Both the position numbers and the translations under genes were made by a program. DNA of 64,000 nt from Aliiroseovarius crassostreae. Its GTDB lineage: Bacteria; Pseudomonadota; Alphaproteobacteria; Rhodobacterales; Rhodobacteraceae. Positions 1-7,917 of the stretch are shown in pieces (the stretch's first letter is position 1; every line of letters begins with the position of its first letter). The stretch is from positions 62,001 to 126,000 of the forward strand of contig NZ_LKBA01000024.1 of assembly GCF_001307765.1 (NCBI RefSeq), in the 5' to 3' direction. The notes under the pieces are model-generated. The model did no database searches, was not told the DNA's origin, and saw only the letters and a list, made by a program, of their open reading frames with translations.

Positions 1-112
1 TGAAAACATCCACCTGATCCGGACGGATCTTTTCCTGAAATCCCAGCAAGGCCTGATCGACAATATCCGCATGCCATGCGGCCTTGATGAATGCGTAACG
101 GGTGTGTGTCAT
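1..112 (-). CDS. ribH: 6,7-dimethyl-8-ribityllumazine synthase, partial (N-terminus)
   Basis: Only the first 37 codons lie in the window; the gene continues past the left edge. The protein begins MTHTRYAFIKAAWHADIVDQ, which matches the start of the lumazine synthases of alphaproteobacteria (type II, RibH2-like). The enzyme condenses a pyrimidinedione with dihydroxybutanone phosphate in the penultimate step of riboflavin synthesis. The ATG has an AAGGAA ribosome binding site. An FMN riboswitch lies about 100 bases upstream on the same strand, which independently supports a riboflavin role. The type II assignment comes from N-terminal similarity only. Confidence 0.85.
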   Translation of the reverse strand, partial: MTHTRYAFIKAAWHADIVDQALLGFQEKIRPDQVDVF

Positions 113-210
113 GGCGTTTCCTTTCTTCATCAGACACGTCACCCAAGGCGCAAACGAAGAAAGGAGGGCACACGAGGCCCCTCTGCACGCCTGATCCGGC
201 GCACCCTTAC

Positions 211-332
211 CCGCTCTCTTCCATCCGGACTATCACCGTCGGCCCCGGAATTTCACCGGATCTGCTGTCACCCGAACCGGGCCGCTCGCGGGCTTTAACC
301 GCCGGTGGGGAATTGCACCCCGCCCTGAGAAC
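211..332 (-). promoter_or_regulatory. FMN riboswitch (RFN element) upstream of ribH
   Basis: Read on the minus strand, the conserved RFN blocks appear in order: GGGGCGGGGTGCAATTCCCC, ACCGGCGGT, AGCCCGCGAGCG, CAGATCCGGTGAAATTCCGG, GGCCGACGGT and ATAGTCCGGATGG. These are the diagnostic segments of the FMN aptamer. Between the aptamer and ribH is a short GC-rich hairpin followed by CCTTTCTT that could act as the expression platform. Ligand-dependent control of ribH is established for the class; the off-switch mechanism here is inferred. Confidence 0.93.
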
Positions 333-383
333 GGGCAGAACCTGACATGAGTTCCCCGTTGTGGCAAGAGACAGGACACGAAA

Positions 384-1142
384 ATGATCGAGATGCCAGC
401 CGAGCTGTTTGCCCTCCTGCTTGGGGCCGCCTTCGTTGCAGGTTTCGTCGATGCAATTGCAGGGGGCGGGGGGCTGATCACCGTGCCTGCATTGCTTTTG
501 GCGGGGGTGCCACCAGTGACGGCACTGGCGACCAACAAGGTTCAGGGACTGTTCGGGGCCGGAATGGCTGCGGTGACCTATGCGCGCGCAGGCCATGTGA
601 CCCTGCGCCGCCAGATCCGCCCGGCCCTGTTATCCTTTGCCGGCGCAGTTCTTGGCGCGCTGATGGCCTCCTCGCTGCCCACCGATGTGATCCGCATGGG
701 GCTGCCGGTCCTGCTGATCGGCGTGGCGCTGTTCTTTGCGCTGAAGCCCGGGCTTGACGATGTGGACAAACACGAACGCCTCTCTCCCCTTCTGTTTTCG
801 ATCAGCTTCGTGCCCCTGATCGGTTTCTATGACGGGCTGCTCGGCCCCGGCACCGGGGCGTTTTTCATGCTGGGTTTCGTGGGCCTCGCCGGCTATGGCA
901 TCCTGCGCGCCACCGCCCATACGAAATTGCTGAATTTCGCGTCGAATGTCGGCGGGCTGGTTGGGTTCCTGCTGGTGCTGCAGCCGCTCTGGCTGCTCGG
1001 ACTGGCGATGGGAGCGGCACAAATGGCCGGCGCCTGGCTCGGCTCACAACTGGCCAGCCGGATCGGCGCAAGGCTGATCAAACCGGTGCTGGTGATCGCA
1101 GCCTCCGCAATGGCCATCAAACTGATCAGCGAATGGATGTGA
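384..1142 (+). CDS. TSUP (TauE/SafE) family membrane permease
   Basis: A 252-residue, strongly hydrophobic protein with about eight predicted membrane helices, typical of the TauE/SafE (TSUP) family, whose characterised members move sulfite, sulfoacetate or other small anions across the inner membrane. The two internal halves are visible: the first carries GFVDAIAGGGGLITVP and ALATNKVQG, and the second carries the related FYDGLLGPGTGAFF and LLNFASNVGG. The ATG follows a weak ACACGAAA leader and no better start is present. The gene stands alone and is convergent with the asparaginase gene. The substrate cannot be deduced from sequence. Confidence 0.85.
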   Translation: MIEMPAELFALLLGAAFVAGFVDAIAGGGGLITVPALLLAGVPPVTALATNKVQGLFGAGMAAVTYARAGHVTLRRQIRPALLSFAGAVLGALMASSLPTDVIRMGLPVLLIGVALFFALKPGLDDVDKHERLSPLLFSISFVPLIGFYDGLLGPGTGAFFMLGFVGLAGYGILRATAHTKLLNFASNVGGLVGFLLVLQPLWLLGLAMGAAQMAGAWLGSQLASRIGARLIKPVLVIAASAMAIKLISEWM

Positions 1143-1179
1143 CAGCGCGCACGCCGAATTTAACGCAAACCTCGCGCCG

Positions 1180-1345
1180 CTCGGCAGGGGCTTTGCCCCT
1201 CTTGGCTGCGCCAATTCACCCCAGGATATTTCCAACAAGAAAAAAGACGATGGGTCCGCCTTTTCCTCTTGCCCAAAATATCCCGGGGTGAGCCCACGCT
1301 CAGCGAGCGGGAGCGAGGGGCAGCGCCCCTCATCGCGACGCGAAG
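1180..1345. repeat. Family B intergenic repeat, inverted pair
   Basis: Two cores face each other: CACCCCAGGATATTT with AACAAGAAAAAAG, then TTTTCCTCTTGCCCAAAATAT with CCCGGGGTG. Each is flanked by a GC-rich hairpin such as GGGGCTTTGCCCC or GAGGGGCAGCGCCCCTC. The pair lies between two convergent genes, so it could terminate transcription from both sides. Similar copies occur at 4765, 10196, 18060, 23036, 53931 and 54128. Confidence 0.8.
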
Positions 1346-1415
1346 CGGCGCAAATCAGACATGTTTCACAAAGTGACCCTCTGAAGCCGCAGCAGCACCC
1401 AGGCCGAAGGGGGGC

Positions 1416-2432
1416 CTACCCCACCCAAAGCTCTGCCGCCGGCCGGATCTCACCTGTGTCCTGCCCGGCAAAGTTCAGCACCCGCGGGTTCAGGCGCTTT
1501 TTCACCAGCGGGTCCGCCGGATCAGCCACGCCAAGGCGGGCAAGGATTGCGGCGATGGCACATTCGGAGGCGCGGGTCGCGCCATCATTGATCTTGAGCG
1601 CAACCCCAAGCCCCTGCCCCGGCAGGATGGCGATGAAAAAGGCTTCTGCCCCGGTTTTCACGGCAACCTGACCTGGCATGGCGCGCATCAATTCGGTACA
1701 GGCCCGCCCTTCTCCGGCAACCAGATCCGGGTGCGCCATCATTGCTTCGCGCAGCCGCACCATGGCCGTGTCCCGCGCGGAACGCCCCTCAACCGCGCCA
1801 GCAAACGCGGCCATGGCGCGGGCCATACCGGTCAGCGTGGTCGCATGGTTGGGCGCCGAACAGCCGTCGATGCCAAAGCCGGGGCTGTCCATGCCCGTTA
1901 GCTCTTCAAACGCCAGTTTGGCAGCCTGTTGCACCGGGTGATCATGGGCCACGTAATCCTTGAGATCCGCCCCCATGTGGCGGGCAAGCGTCAGGAAGCC
2001 CGCATGTTTGCCAGAGCAGTTATTGTGGATTTTACAGGCGGCATCCCCTGAGCAGATCAGGTCCTTCTTCGCAGCCTTGTCGCGGGGGAATTGCGGACCG
2101 CAGCAGAGGTCCCCGGCTCCGAGCCCCATTTCAGCCAGCCATTTGGCCACCGGATCGGTATGGATTGCCGCCCCTTCATGACTGGCACAGGCCAGTGCCA
2201 GATGGGATGGGTTCAGCCCCGCCGCATCCGCCGCCCCGCTTTCCACCAGAGGCAGGGCCTGAAGCATCTTGGCCGAGGAGCGCGGCAAGATCACCTCATC
2301 GGCATTCCCCCAGCTCTCCACCACCTCACCTGCGGTATTGCAGATCACTGCATGTCCCAGATGTTGCGATTCCATGAACGGGCCGCGCCATATCTCGACA
2401 AGGCGGGCGGGATCTTGCGTGATTGCGGGCAT
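1416..2432 (-). CDS. L-asparaginase II family protein
   Basis: A 338-residue protein of the PF06089 family, the thermolabile rhizobial-type asparaginases unrelated to the classical bacterial enzymes. It is expected to hydrolyse L-asparagine to aspartate and ammonia in the cytoplasm; there is no signal peptide. Family blocks seen are LPRSSAKMLQALPLVESGA, CASHEGAAIH, IHNNCSGKHAG and GIDGCSAPN, which hold the conserved Ser-Lys and Cys residues of the active site. The ATG at 2432 was chosen over a longer frame because it has an AAAGGAAAG ribosome binding site and begins at the conserved domain. It is monocistronic. Confidence 0.87.
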   Translation of the reverse strand: MPAITQDPARLVEIWRGPFMESQHLGHAVICNTAGEVVESWGNADEVILPRSSAKMLQALPLVESGAADAAGLNPSHLALACASHEGAAIHTDPVAKWLAEMGLGAGDLCCGPQFPRDKAAKKDLICSGDAACKIHNNCSGKHAGFLTLARHMGADLKDYVAHDHPVQQAAKLAFEELTGMDSPGFGIDGCSAPNHATTLTGMARAMAAFAGAVEGRSARDTAMVRLREAMMAHPDLVAGEGRACTELMRAMPGQVAVKTGAEAFFIAILPGQGLGVALKINDGATRASECAIAAILARLGVADPADPLVKKRLNPRVLNFAGQDTGEIRPAAELWVG

Positions 2433-2658
2433 GTGTCTTTCCTTTTCTGATCCTTTGCCCATCCGGTGATGGCGGGCGCGCGCAATTTTCCGCCGCATAT
2501 TACCGCTCCGGGGCTTTCACAACAGTCATTTTTCACGTTAGACTGCGCGGCGTAGGGATAGATGCGCCTGAATGTGATGGCATGGAATGGAACGCCGCCA
2601 AAGACGGCCGGGACGTTGCAGGGGCGCGAGGCAGAGACAGCTTGGAGGCTGTAAGGAT

Positions 2659-3213
2659 ATGAAACGAATGATCGCAGCAGCGCGGAGCGCCTTTGTGGCT
2701 GGCGCCGTGCTCACCATTTTCACCGCAACGGGCGCCGTGGCGCAGGAAAGCACCAACCGGGTTGCCGCCAACACCGACTGGAGCGTGTTTGTCGAGGACA
2801 ATCCCACCGGTTGCTGGAGCGTGTCCGCGCCCACCAAAGTGGTCAACACCCGTGACGGGCGGGCTGTGGCGGCAAAGCGCGGCGATATCCGTCTGTTTGT
2901 CAGCTATCACCCCGGCTCTCAGGTGAAGGGGCAGGTTTCCTTTGCTGGCGGTTACCCGTTTGACCGCAACAAGGCGATCACGCTGACCATCGATACGAAA
3001 AGCTATCAGCTTTATTCCGAGGGAAGCCCGCAGAACCGCGAGACAGCCTGGGCCAATCCCAGCGAGGAAGCGCAGATCGTCGCCGCGATGAAACGCGGGG
3101 CCAAGGCGGTTGTCACGGCCTATTCCAGTCGCGGCACCCGGACCGAAGACACGTTCTCGCTGTTGGGTTTCACGGCGGCGGTGGACGAAGCTGCAAAACG
3201 CTGCGGCAACTGA
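2659..3213 (+). CDS. Invasion-associated locus B (IalB) family secreted protein
   Basis: A 184-residue protein with a signal peptide ending near AVAQES. The mature part reads DWSVFVEDNPTGCWSVSAP and later VSYHPGSQVKGQVSFAGGYP, the pattern of the IalB family. Members are periplasmic or envelope proteins of alphaproteobacteria; the name comes from Bartonella and does not imply virulence here. Two cysteines, one in GCWSV and one near the C-terminus, could form a disulfide. The start follows GGAGGCTGTAAGGAT. A terminator follows at 3239, so it is transcribed separately from rlmN. Confidence 0.8.
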   Translation: MKRMIAAARSAFVAGAVLTIFTATGAVAQESTNRVAANTDWSVFVEDNPTGCWSVSAPTKVVNTRDGRAVAAKRGDIRLFVSYHPGSQVKGQVSFAGGYPFDRNKAITLTIDTKSYQLYSEGSPQNRETAWANPSEEAQIVAAMKRGAKAVVTAYSSRGTRTEDTFSLLGFTAAVDEAAKRCGN

Positions 3214-3238
3214 TCCCGGTTATCCGCCCCTGTTTTCC

Positions 3239-3267
3239 AAAGCCCCGCCCGACCGGACGGGGCTTTT
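3239..3267 (+). terminator. Rho-independent terminator after the IalB-like gene
   Basis: Inverted repeat AAAGCCCCG...CGGGGCTTTT with a short GC-rich loop, 25 bases after the stop codon and followed by a T-rich tail. Confidence 0.8.
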
Positions 3268-3337
3268 CATTTCTCTGACCCTGTGTTGTGCATGGGGTGA
3301 CAAGCCTTTCATGCTAGGCTATAGACTGCTGCCTTCT

Positions 3338-3466
3338 AAAGCATTTCAGTTTTGGCCTGACACAGTATTAAGCTGATCGGGACAATGACCGAAACGCGGC
3401 AAGAGATATCAATGATGCGGGTGGTTCGGGGCAAACATGTGTCTCAGGATTTTACCGAACCGCCTT
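3338..3466 (+). repeat. Family A palindromic repeat, degenerate copy
   Basis: Starts TAAAGCATTTCAG and shares CGCGGCAAGAGATATCAATG and ACATGTGTCTCAGG with the better copies at 10074 and 12647, but carries an extra segment and mutated ends. It fills the gap between the IalB-like gene and rlmN and may include part of the rlmN leader. Confidence 0.7.
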
Positions 3467-3484
3467 GTTACAGGATGACGCGCG

Positions 3485-4726
3485 ATGGATCGCAAAGACC
3501 AGACCACGGATACCCAGGCCACGGATACCCAGGCCTCAGCCGGGGCCGCGGCCCCGATTACTCAGGACGTGAAAGTCGCGCCGCGTATTCTGGTTCCCGA
3601 GGTCAAGCCAAACCTCGTGGGCATGACCCGCGACGTGATGCGGGCGGCGCTGATCGACATGGGCACGCCGGAAAAGCAGGCCAAGATGCGGGTGAACCAG
3701 ATCTGGCAATGGATCTATCAATGGGGCAAGCGCGATTTTGCCGAGATGACCAATCTGGCCAAAGCGTTCCGCGCCCAGCTGGCGGAGCATTTCGTGATCG
3801 AAATCCCGGAGGTGGTGTCGAAACTCGTCTCAGAGGATGGCACCCGCAAATATCTGGTGCGCATTGCCGGCGGTCATGAGGTCGAGGTGGTTTATATCCC
3901 CGAGGAAGGGCGCGGCACGCTGTGCATTTCCAGCCAGGTCGGCTGCACGCTGACCTGTTCCTTCTGCCATACCGGCACCCAGAAACTGGTGCGCAACCTG
4001 ACCGCGGCTGAGATTATCGGCCAGGTGATGATGGCGCGCGATGATCTGGATGAATGGCCGGTGCCCGGCGCCCCCAAGGACGAAACCCGCCTTCTGTCCA
4101 ATATCGTGCTGATGGGCATGGGTGAGCCTTTGTATAACTTTGAAAACGTGCGCGACGCGATGAAGATCGCCATGGACCCGGAGGGGATCCAGCTGTCGCG
4201 CCGCCGCATCACGCTGTCGACCTCGGGGATCGTGCCGGAAATCGCCCGCACCGCGCAAGAGATCGGCTGTCTTTTGGCGATTTCCTTCCACGCAACCACC
4301 GATGAAACCCGCGATGTTCTGGTGCCGATCAACAAGCGCTGGAATATTGAAGAGCTTCTGGGGGCGCTGGCGGCCTATCCCAAGGCCTCGAACTCGGAAC
4401 GGATCACCTTTGAATATGTGATGCTGGCAGGGGTGAATGACAGTGACGAGGACGCGCATCGCCTGATCGACCATATCAAGCGCCACAATATCCCCGCCAA
4501 GATCAACCTGATTCCGTTCAACGAATGGCCGGGCAGCCCCTATAAACGGTCCTCGAACAACCGGATCCGGGCCTTTGCCAACATCATCTATCAGGCTGGC
4601 TATGCAAGCCCCATTCGCAAGACACGCGGCGATGATATCATGGCCGCCTGCGGGCAGCTGAAATCAGCCACGGAGCGCGCGCGCAAGTCGCGCAAGCAGA
4701 TCGAAAAAGAAGCGGGGATATCCTGA
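3485..4726 (+). CDS. rlmN: Dual-specificity 23S rRNA (A2503-C2) / tRNA (A37-C2) methyltransferase
   Basis: A 413-residue radical SAM enzyme that methylates C2 of adenosine 2503 in 23S rRNA and, in characterised homologues, A37 of some tRNAs. The iron-sulfur motif CTLTCSFC supplies C154, C158 and C161. The N-terminal accessory domain ([18 protein letters not shown]) and the downstream [10 protein letters not shown] and [10 protein letters not shown] blocks are typical of RlmN. The first 25 residues are a non-conserved tail containing a duplicated TDTQA encoded by a 15-bp tandem repeat. The start at 3485 follows GGATGACGCG; a start nearer MTRD is possible but would lose conserved sequence. Confidence 0.96.
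   Translation: MDRKDQTTDTQATDTQASAGAAAPITQDVKVAPRILVPEVKPNLVGMTRDVMRAALIDMGTPEKQAKMRVNQIWQWIYQWGKRDFAEMTNLAKAFRAQLAEHFVIEIPEVVSKLVSEDGTRKYLVRIAGGHEVEVVYIPEEGRGTLCISSQVGCTLTCSFCHTGTQKLVRNLTAAEIIGQVMMARDDLDEWPVPGAPKDETRLLSNIVLMGMGEPLYNFENVRDAMKIAMDPEGIQLSRRRITLSTSGIVPEIARTAQEIGCLLAISFHATTDETRDVLVPINKRWNIEELLGALAAYPKASNSERITFEYVMLAGVNDSDEDAHRLIDHIKRHNIPAKINLIPFNEWPGSPYKRSSNNRIRAFANIIYQAGYASPIRKTRGDDIMAACGQLKSATERARKSRKQIEKEAGIS
3504..3533 (+). repeat. 15-bp tandem duplication inside rlmN
   Basis: CCACGGATACCCAGG is present twice in direct succession and encodes the doubled TDTQA near the RlmN N-terminus. The frame is kept. Confidence 0.9.
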
Positions 4727-4764
4727 AGCATTTCGACCGGTTCTGTGGCGAATGCGGGTCAGAT

Positions 4765-4814
4765 GCGAGGGCGCTGCCCTCGCGCTCCCGAGGTATTTCT
4801 GGCAAGAAAAAGAG
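4765..4814. repeat. Family B intergenic repeat
   Basis: GC-rich hairpin GCGAGGGCGCTGCCCTCGC followed by the core CTCCCGAGGTATTTCTGGC and AAGAAAAAGAG, 39 bases after rlmN. The rest of the gap from 4727 to 5038 shows no other recognisable element. Confidence 0.75.
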
Positions 4815-5038
4815 CGCGCGCCGGGGCAGAGGCCTTGGGCCAGCTATTTGAGAACAGAGCATTTGGGGGCGGGGCGTTTGAGGTCAGGCGTTAGCCACCT
4901 GTATCCTGATTGGCGCCAATTACACCATATCACCCCGTTTGGCTCTGAATTCCTAACAATTGCCACAATTGCGAACGAATTGCGCCATCTCCCGCGCGTT
5001 ACCTGTTGTTAAGGTTAATATGGTCACGGGAGGCGGCT

Positions 5039-5248
5039 GTGGATCTGACCCATCGACAATTCAAGGACATGCAGACAATGATCCGCTTTCTGAAACAGGA
5101 GCGGGCACAGGTGGCAAGCTTTGCCGATTTCCGCGCAAGGCTGCGCAATTACGGCTATTGCATTCGCGGCGACGAAGGCGAGCATTTCGTGCATGCCCTT
5201 CCCACCCTTGAGAAAATCTGCCCGGTGCCGATGGAGGTCTTTGGCTGA
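5039..5248 (+). CDS. Small conserved-type protein of unknown function
   Basis: A 69-residue soluble protein beginning MDLTHRQFKDMQTMIRFLKQ and ending CPVPMEVFG. I do not recognise the family. The GTG start at 5039 is preferred because CGGGAGGCGG lies at the right spacing; a TTG 33 bases upstream in the same frame has no ribosome binding site. The N-terminal half is predicted helical and charged. A hairpin followed by T residues lies at 5278. Codon use resembles neighbouring genes, which supports expression, but the function is unknown. Confidence 0.6.
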   Translation: MDLTHRQFKDMQTMIRFLKQERAQVASFADFRARLRNYGYCIRGDEGEHFVHALPTLEKICPVPMEVFG

Positions 5249-5276
5249 GGTCAGGCCCTACAGGTGACATTGAAAA

Positions 5277-5310
5277 CCCCCGGCAGCGCTGCACCGGGGC
5301 ATTTGTTTTT
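5277..5310 (+). terminator. Probable terminator after the 69-residue gene
   Basis: CCCCGG and CCGGGG arms enclose CAGCGCTGCA, followed by CATTTGTTTTTC. Confidence 0.55.
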
Positions 5311-5422
5311 CAACCGGTTGCTTATCCTCAAGCACTCCTGCCTCGACTTCCAAGTTCTCAACATTGCCGGCAGAGATATCATCTGCAGCTTGGGTATATT
5401 CCTGCTCAAGCCTTTGTAACAT

Positions 5423-5767
5423 TTATATTATTACGGCTCGTGCCTTTGGGTTTGGCGCCACCTGAATAACTGTCAGGTAATTGCGCCCGGCTCCCAAAGC
5501 CCCCTCAACCAGCGGGCCAAAGTGGCGACGCGCAATCGGTGCTTTTTCAGGGGTCACCCGCACCGCCTCGATCAGCTTTTGCACCGCACCTTTATAGGCA
5601 TTGAAGCTGGAATACAGGTCGCGATCCCCAATATGTGCCACCTCGTGATCCGCATCCTCAAGATGTTGCAGTACAGTATCCAGCCGTTGGTTCAGGATAT
5701 CCTGCCTGCTGGTCCTATTGCGTTTTGCAAACTGAAAATCCAGCCCGAAAGACAGAAGGCAAAGCAC
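5423..5767 (-). CDS. Hypothetical protein, N-terminus abutting a repeat
   Basis: A frame of 114 codons starting at GTG 5767. The N-terminus is hydrophobic (LCLLSFGLDFQFA) like a membrane anchor, and the rest is a charged helical segment with no family I recognise. A family A repeat begins nine bases upstream, and the reading frame stays open leftward out of that repeat (RRNALG precedes the GTG). The original 5' end may therefore have been displaced by the repeat. No clear ribosome binding site is seen. Base composition is lower in GC than the neighbours. This could be a real small gene or the remnant of a larger one. Confidence 0.45.
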   Translation of the reverse strand: MLCLLSFGLDFQFAKRNRTSRQDILNQRLDTVLQHLEDADHEVAHIGDRDLYSSFNAYKGAVQKLIEAVRVTPEKAPIARRHFGPLVEGALGAGRNYLTVIQVAPNPKARAVII

Positions 5768-5775
5768 AAGACACC

Positions 5776-5893
5776 CTAAAGCGTTTCGCCTTATTATTGA
5801 GACACAATAATGAGGCGAAACGCTCGAAACCTACTGATGTTGCGGGCGTTGCGATATCAACTTGTGTCTCAAGTCAATCTCGAAACGCTTTAA
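5776..5893 (+). repeat. Family A palindromic repeat, 118 bp (subtype II)
   Basis: Bounded by CTAAAGCGTTTCG and CGAAACGCTTTAA. The inner part has its own inverted repeat, GCGTTTCGCCTTATTATTGA against AATAATGAGGCGAAACGC, so the RNA would fold into two adjacent hairpins. It matches the copy at 23971 in opposite orientation. Confidence 0.85.
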
Positions 5894-5928
5894 CGCATAT
5901 TGTGTCACTTCCAGCCCAGGACCGAATT

Positions 5929-6144
5929 TCATCCAGGCCAGAGTTCCGGTTGCCACGCTGGCAACGACACTGCCCGAAAAGCCAAGAGAAGAATTGGAAA
6001 AAGGATTACGGGCAGCATTGGCACAAGGACGACCACGCCCACAGCCGTGGTACCTGCCGCGAGCTTTTGCCGCCCATGCAGCCACGCAACATATGCCGCA
6101 ATGAGAAAAGGCGCAATAAATACAAACGTCAAAACCATGGCCAC
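5929..6144 (-). CDS. Small hydrophobic membrane protein, possibly a frameshifted remnant
   Basis: A frame of 71 residues with two strongly hydrophobic segments (VLTFVFIAPFLIAAYVAW and VVVLVPMLPVILFPILL). No family recognised. Beyond codon 50 the alternative minus frame reads SGSVVASVATGTLAWMKFG and runs into the family A repeat at 5893, which looks more protein-like than the annotated end. A one-base shift or truncation by the repeat is therefore possible. The start is uncertain; no good ribosome binding site was found before the ATG. Confidence 0.4.
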   Translation of the reverse strand: MAMVLTFVFIAPFLIAAYVAWLHGRQKLAAGTTAVGVVVLVPMLPVILFPILLLAFRAVSLPAWQPELWPG

Positions 6145-6269
6145 AATAGCCCCTATGGCTATGTCAAAAATGAGGCTTCATCCGAGCAAAATACGGGAAA
6201 GTGAAAATTACGCATCTGAGTGCGTGACTGCCCGCGGCATTCACACCCGGGCAGTCAAGTGTCATATGC

Positions 6270-7124
6270 TTACCGACCCGGGATCACATCGCGCGGGGTA
6301 TCGGCACAATCCCAGCAATCAATTGCGGCAATCGCCTCTTCTGCGCTGTCGACAAAACGGAACAGGTCAAGGTCTTCGGGGCTGATCGTGCCCGCATCGG
6401 ACAGGGCATCCCAGTTGACGATTTTCTTCCAGAACGCGCTGCCGAACAGAAGGATCGGCACCCGGTTCATCCGGCCGGTCTGCACCAGGGTAAGCGTTTC
6501 AAACAGCTCATCCAGCGTGCCGAACCCGCCCGGGAAAACGGCGATCACCTCAGCCCGCATCAGGAAATGCATCTTGCGGATGGCGAAATAGTGAAAGTTG
6601 AAGCAGAGGTCAGGGGTCACATATTCATTGGGGGCCTGTTCATGCGGCAGCACGATATTCAGCCCGATCGACACGCCACCTGCATCTTCGGCGCCGCGGT
6701 TGCCCGCTTCCATCACGCCGGGACCACCCCCCGTGACCACCACATGTTCGCGCCCACCAGAGGCAATCGAACGCTCGGTCATCAGCCGGGCAAAGCTGCG
6801 CGCTTCGTCATAAAAGGCAGACAGATCCGCCAGGGTCTGGGTGCGGGCGCTGTCTTTGCGGGCGGGTTCGGGGATACGCGCGCCACCAAACAGAACCACG
6901 GTGCTGTCCACACCATATTCCGTCATCATCATTTCGGGCTTCAGCAGTTCCAGCTGCAACCGCACCGGGCGCAGCTCTTCGCGGCACATGAAATCCTGAT
7001 CGTCATAGGCCAGGCGATAGGCTGGCGCACGCGTCTGCGGCGTATCCGGTGTATGCTGGGATGCCTCGCGGTCCTGACGCGAACGACGCAACGGGTGCCG
7101 GGGGGCAGGGCATTGATCTTCCAT
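6270..7124 (-). CDS. LOG family / TIGR00730 Rossmann-fold protein
   Basis: A 284-residue protein of the LOG (lysine decarboxylase-like) family, which includes cytokinin riboside 5'-monophosphate phosphoribohydrolases and nucleotide-monophosphate nucleosidases. The signature PGGFGTLDELFE is complete, with VVLFGGARIPEP and VVTGGGPGVMEAGNRGA forming the nucleotide site. An N-terminal extension of about 60 polar residues precedes the fold, as in the longer bacterial LOG proteins. The ATG at 7124 has AGGA upstream and was preferred to an earlier in-frame start lying in the divergent promoter. It is transcribed away from the GntR gene at 7310. Substrate is unknown. Confidence 0.82.
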   Translation of the reverse strand: MEDQCPAPRHPLRRSRQDREASQHTPDTPQTRAPAYRLAYDDQDFMCREELRPVRLQLELLKPEMMMTEYGVDSTVVLFGGARIPEPARKDSARTQTLADLSAFYDEARSFARLMTERSIASGGREHVVVTGGGPGVMEAGNRGAEDAGGVSIGLNIVLPHEQAPNEYVTPDLCFNFHYFAIRKMHFLMRAEVIAVFPGGFGTLDELFETLTLVQTGRMNRVPILLFGSAFWKKIVNWDALSDAGTISPEDLDLFRFVDSAEEAIAAIDCWDCADTPRDVIPGR

Positions 7125-7309
7125 GAAATATCCTGTTCGACTGAGGGGACTTGTCTTATGATCTGATTTTAACGCGCACCTTGGCAGGTGACCAGTCACA
7201 GCGCGTCACCTTTCGGTGCAAACAGACGCGCATTGGCGGGGAATTTTCCTTGCCGGGCCGCACCGGTGATTTTATCTATTATCTAGTCATTCAAAGGAAC
7301 GGGCCCGAT

Positions 7310-7909
7310 ATGACCGCCACCATTGCCGACACGATTTACCTGGCGCTGAGCCAGCAGATCATCTCGGGCCAGCTTGAGGCCGGAGAGAAGCTGCGTCAGG
7401 ACCATATCGCCAAGGCGTTTGACACCAGTCATGTGCCCGTGCGTGAGGCCCTTTTGCGGCTGGAGGCGCATGGGCTGGCGATCAGTCAGCCGCGCCGGGG
7501 GATGCGGGTGACAGCTCTGGATCCCGGTGAGGTGCGCGAGGTGATCGAGATGCGGGTCGCGCTGGAAACCCTTGCCCTGTCCCACGCCATCCCGCGCCTG
7601 CTGGCGGCAGATCTGAAAGCGATTGATGCGGCGCGGATCGCCTGTGATGCGGCAGAAGACATGGCCAGTTGGGAAGAGAAGAACCGCGCCTTTCACCGGG
7701 CGATCCTGACCCCCTGCGCCATGCCGCGGCTGTTATCGGCCATCAATGATCTGCACATCGCCAGCGCCCGCCACCTGTTTGCCCATTGGCGTCACCGCTG
7801 GTCCCAGCGCGCGGATATGGACCACGCGGCGATCCTGCAAGCGATGAAGAAACGGGATAGCGTGGCGGCCTGCGATATCCTCACCCGCCATCTGCGCCGC
7901 GTTAGATAG
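7310..7909 (+). CDS. GntR family regulator (FCD type)
   Basis: A 199-residue regulator: an N-terminal winged helix (LRQDHIAKAFDTSHVPVREA, residues 25-65) followed by an all-helical FCD ligand domain. The ATG at 7310 follows AAAGGAAC; longer frames upstream lack a ribosome binding site and non-homologous sequence would precede the helix. It is the first gene of a two-gene operon with the dehydratase at 7918 (eight bases apart), so it probably controls that gene and itself in response to an amino acid or related acid. The ligand is inferred from context only. Confidence 0.85.
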   Translation: MTATIADTIYLALSQQIISGQLEAGEKLRQDHIAKAFDTSHVPVREALLRLEAHGLAISQPRRGMRVTALDPGEVREVIEMRVALETLALSHAIPRLLAADLKAIDAARIACDAAEDMASWEEKNRAFHRAILTPCAMPRLLSAINDLHIASARHLFAHWRHRWSQRADMDHAAILQAMKKRDSVAACDILTRHLRRVR

Positions 7910-7917
7910 GATAACCC

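Noticed and set aside
4727-5038. A gene in the gap after rlmN
   Set aside because: Apart from the family B repeat, only short frames without ribosome binding sites or codon bias are present.
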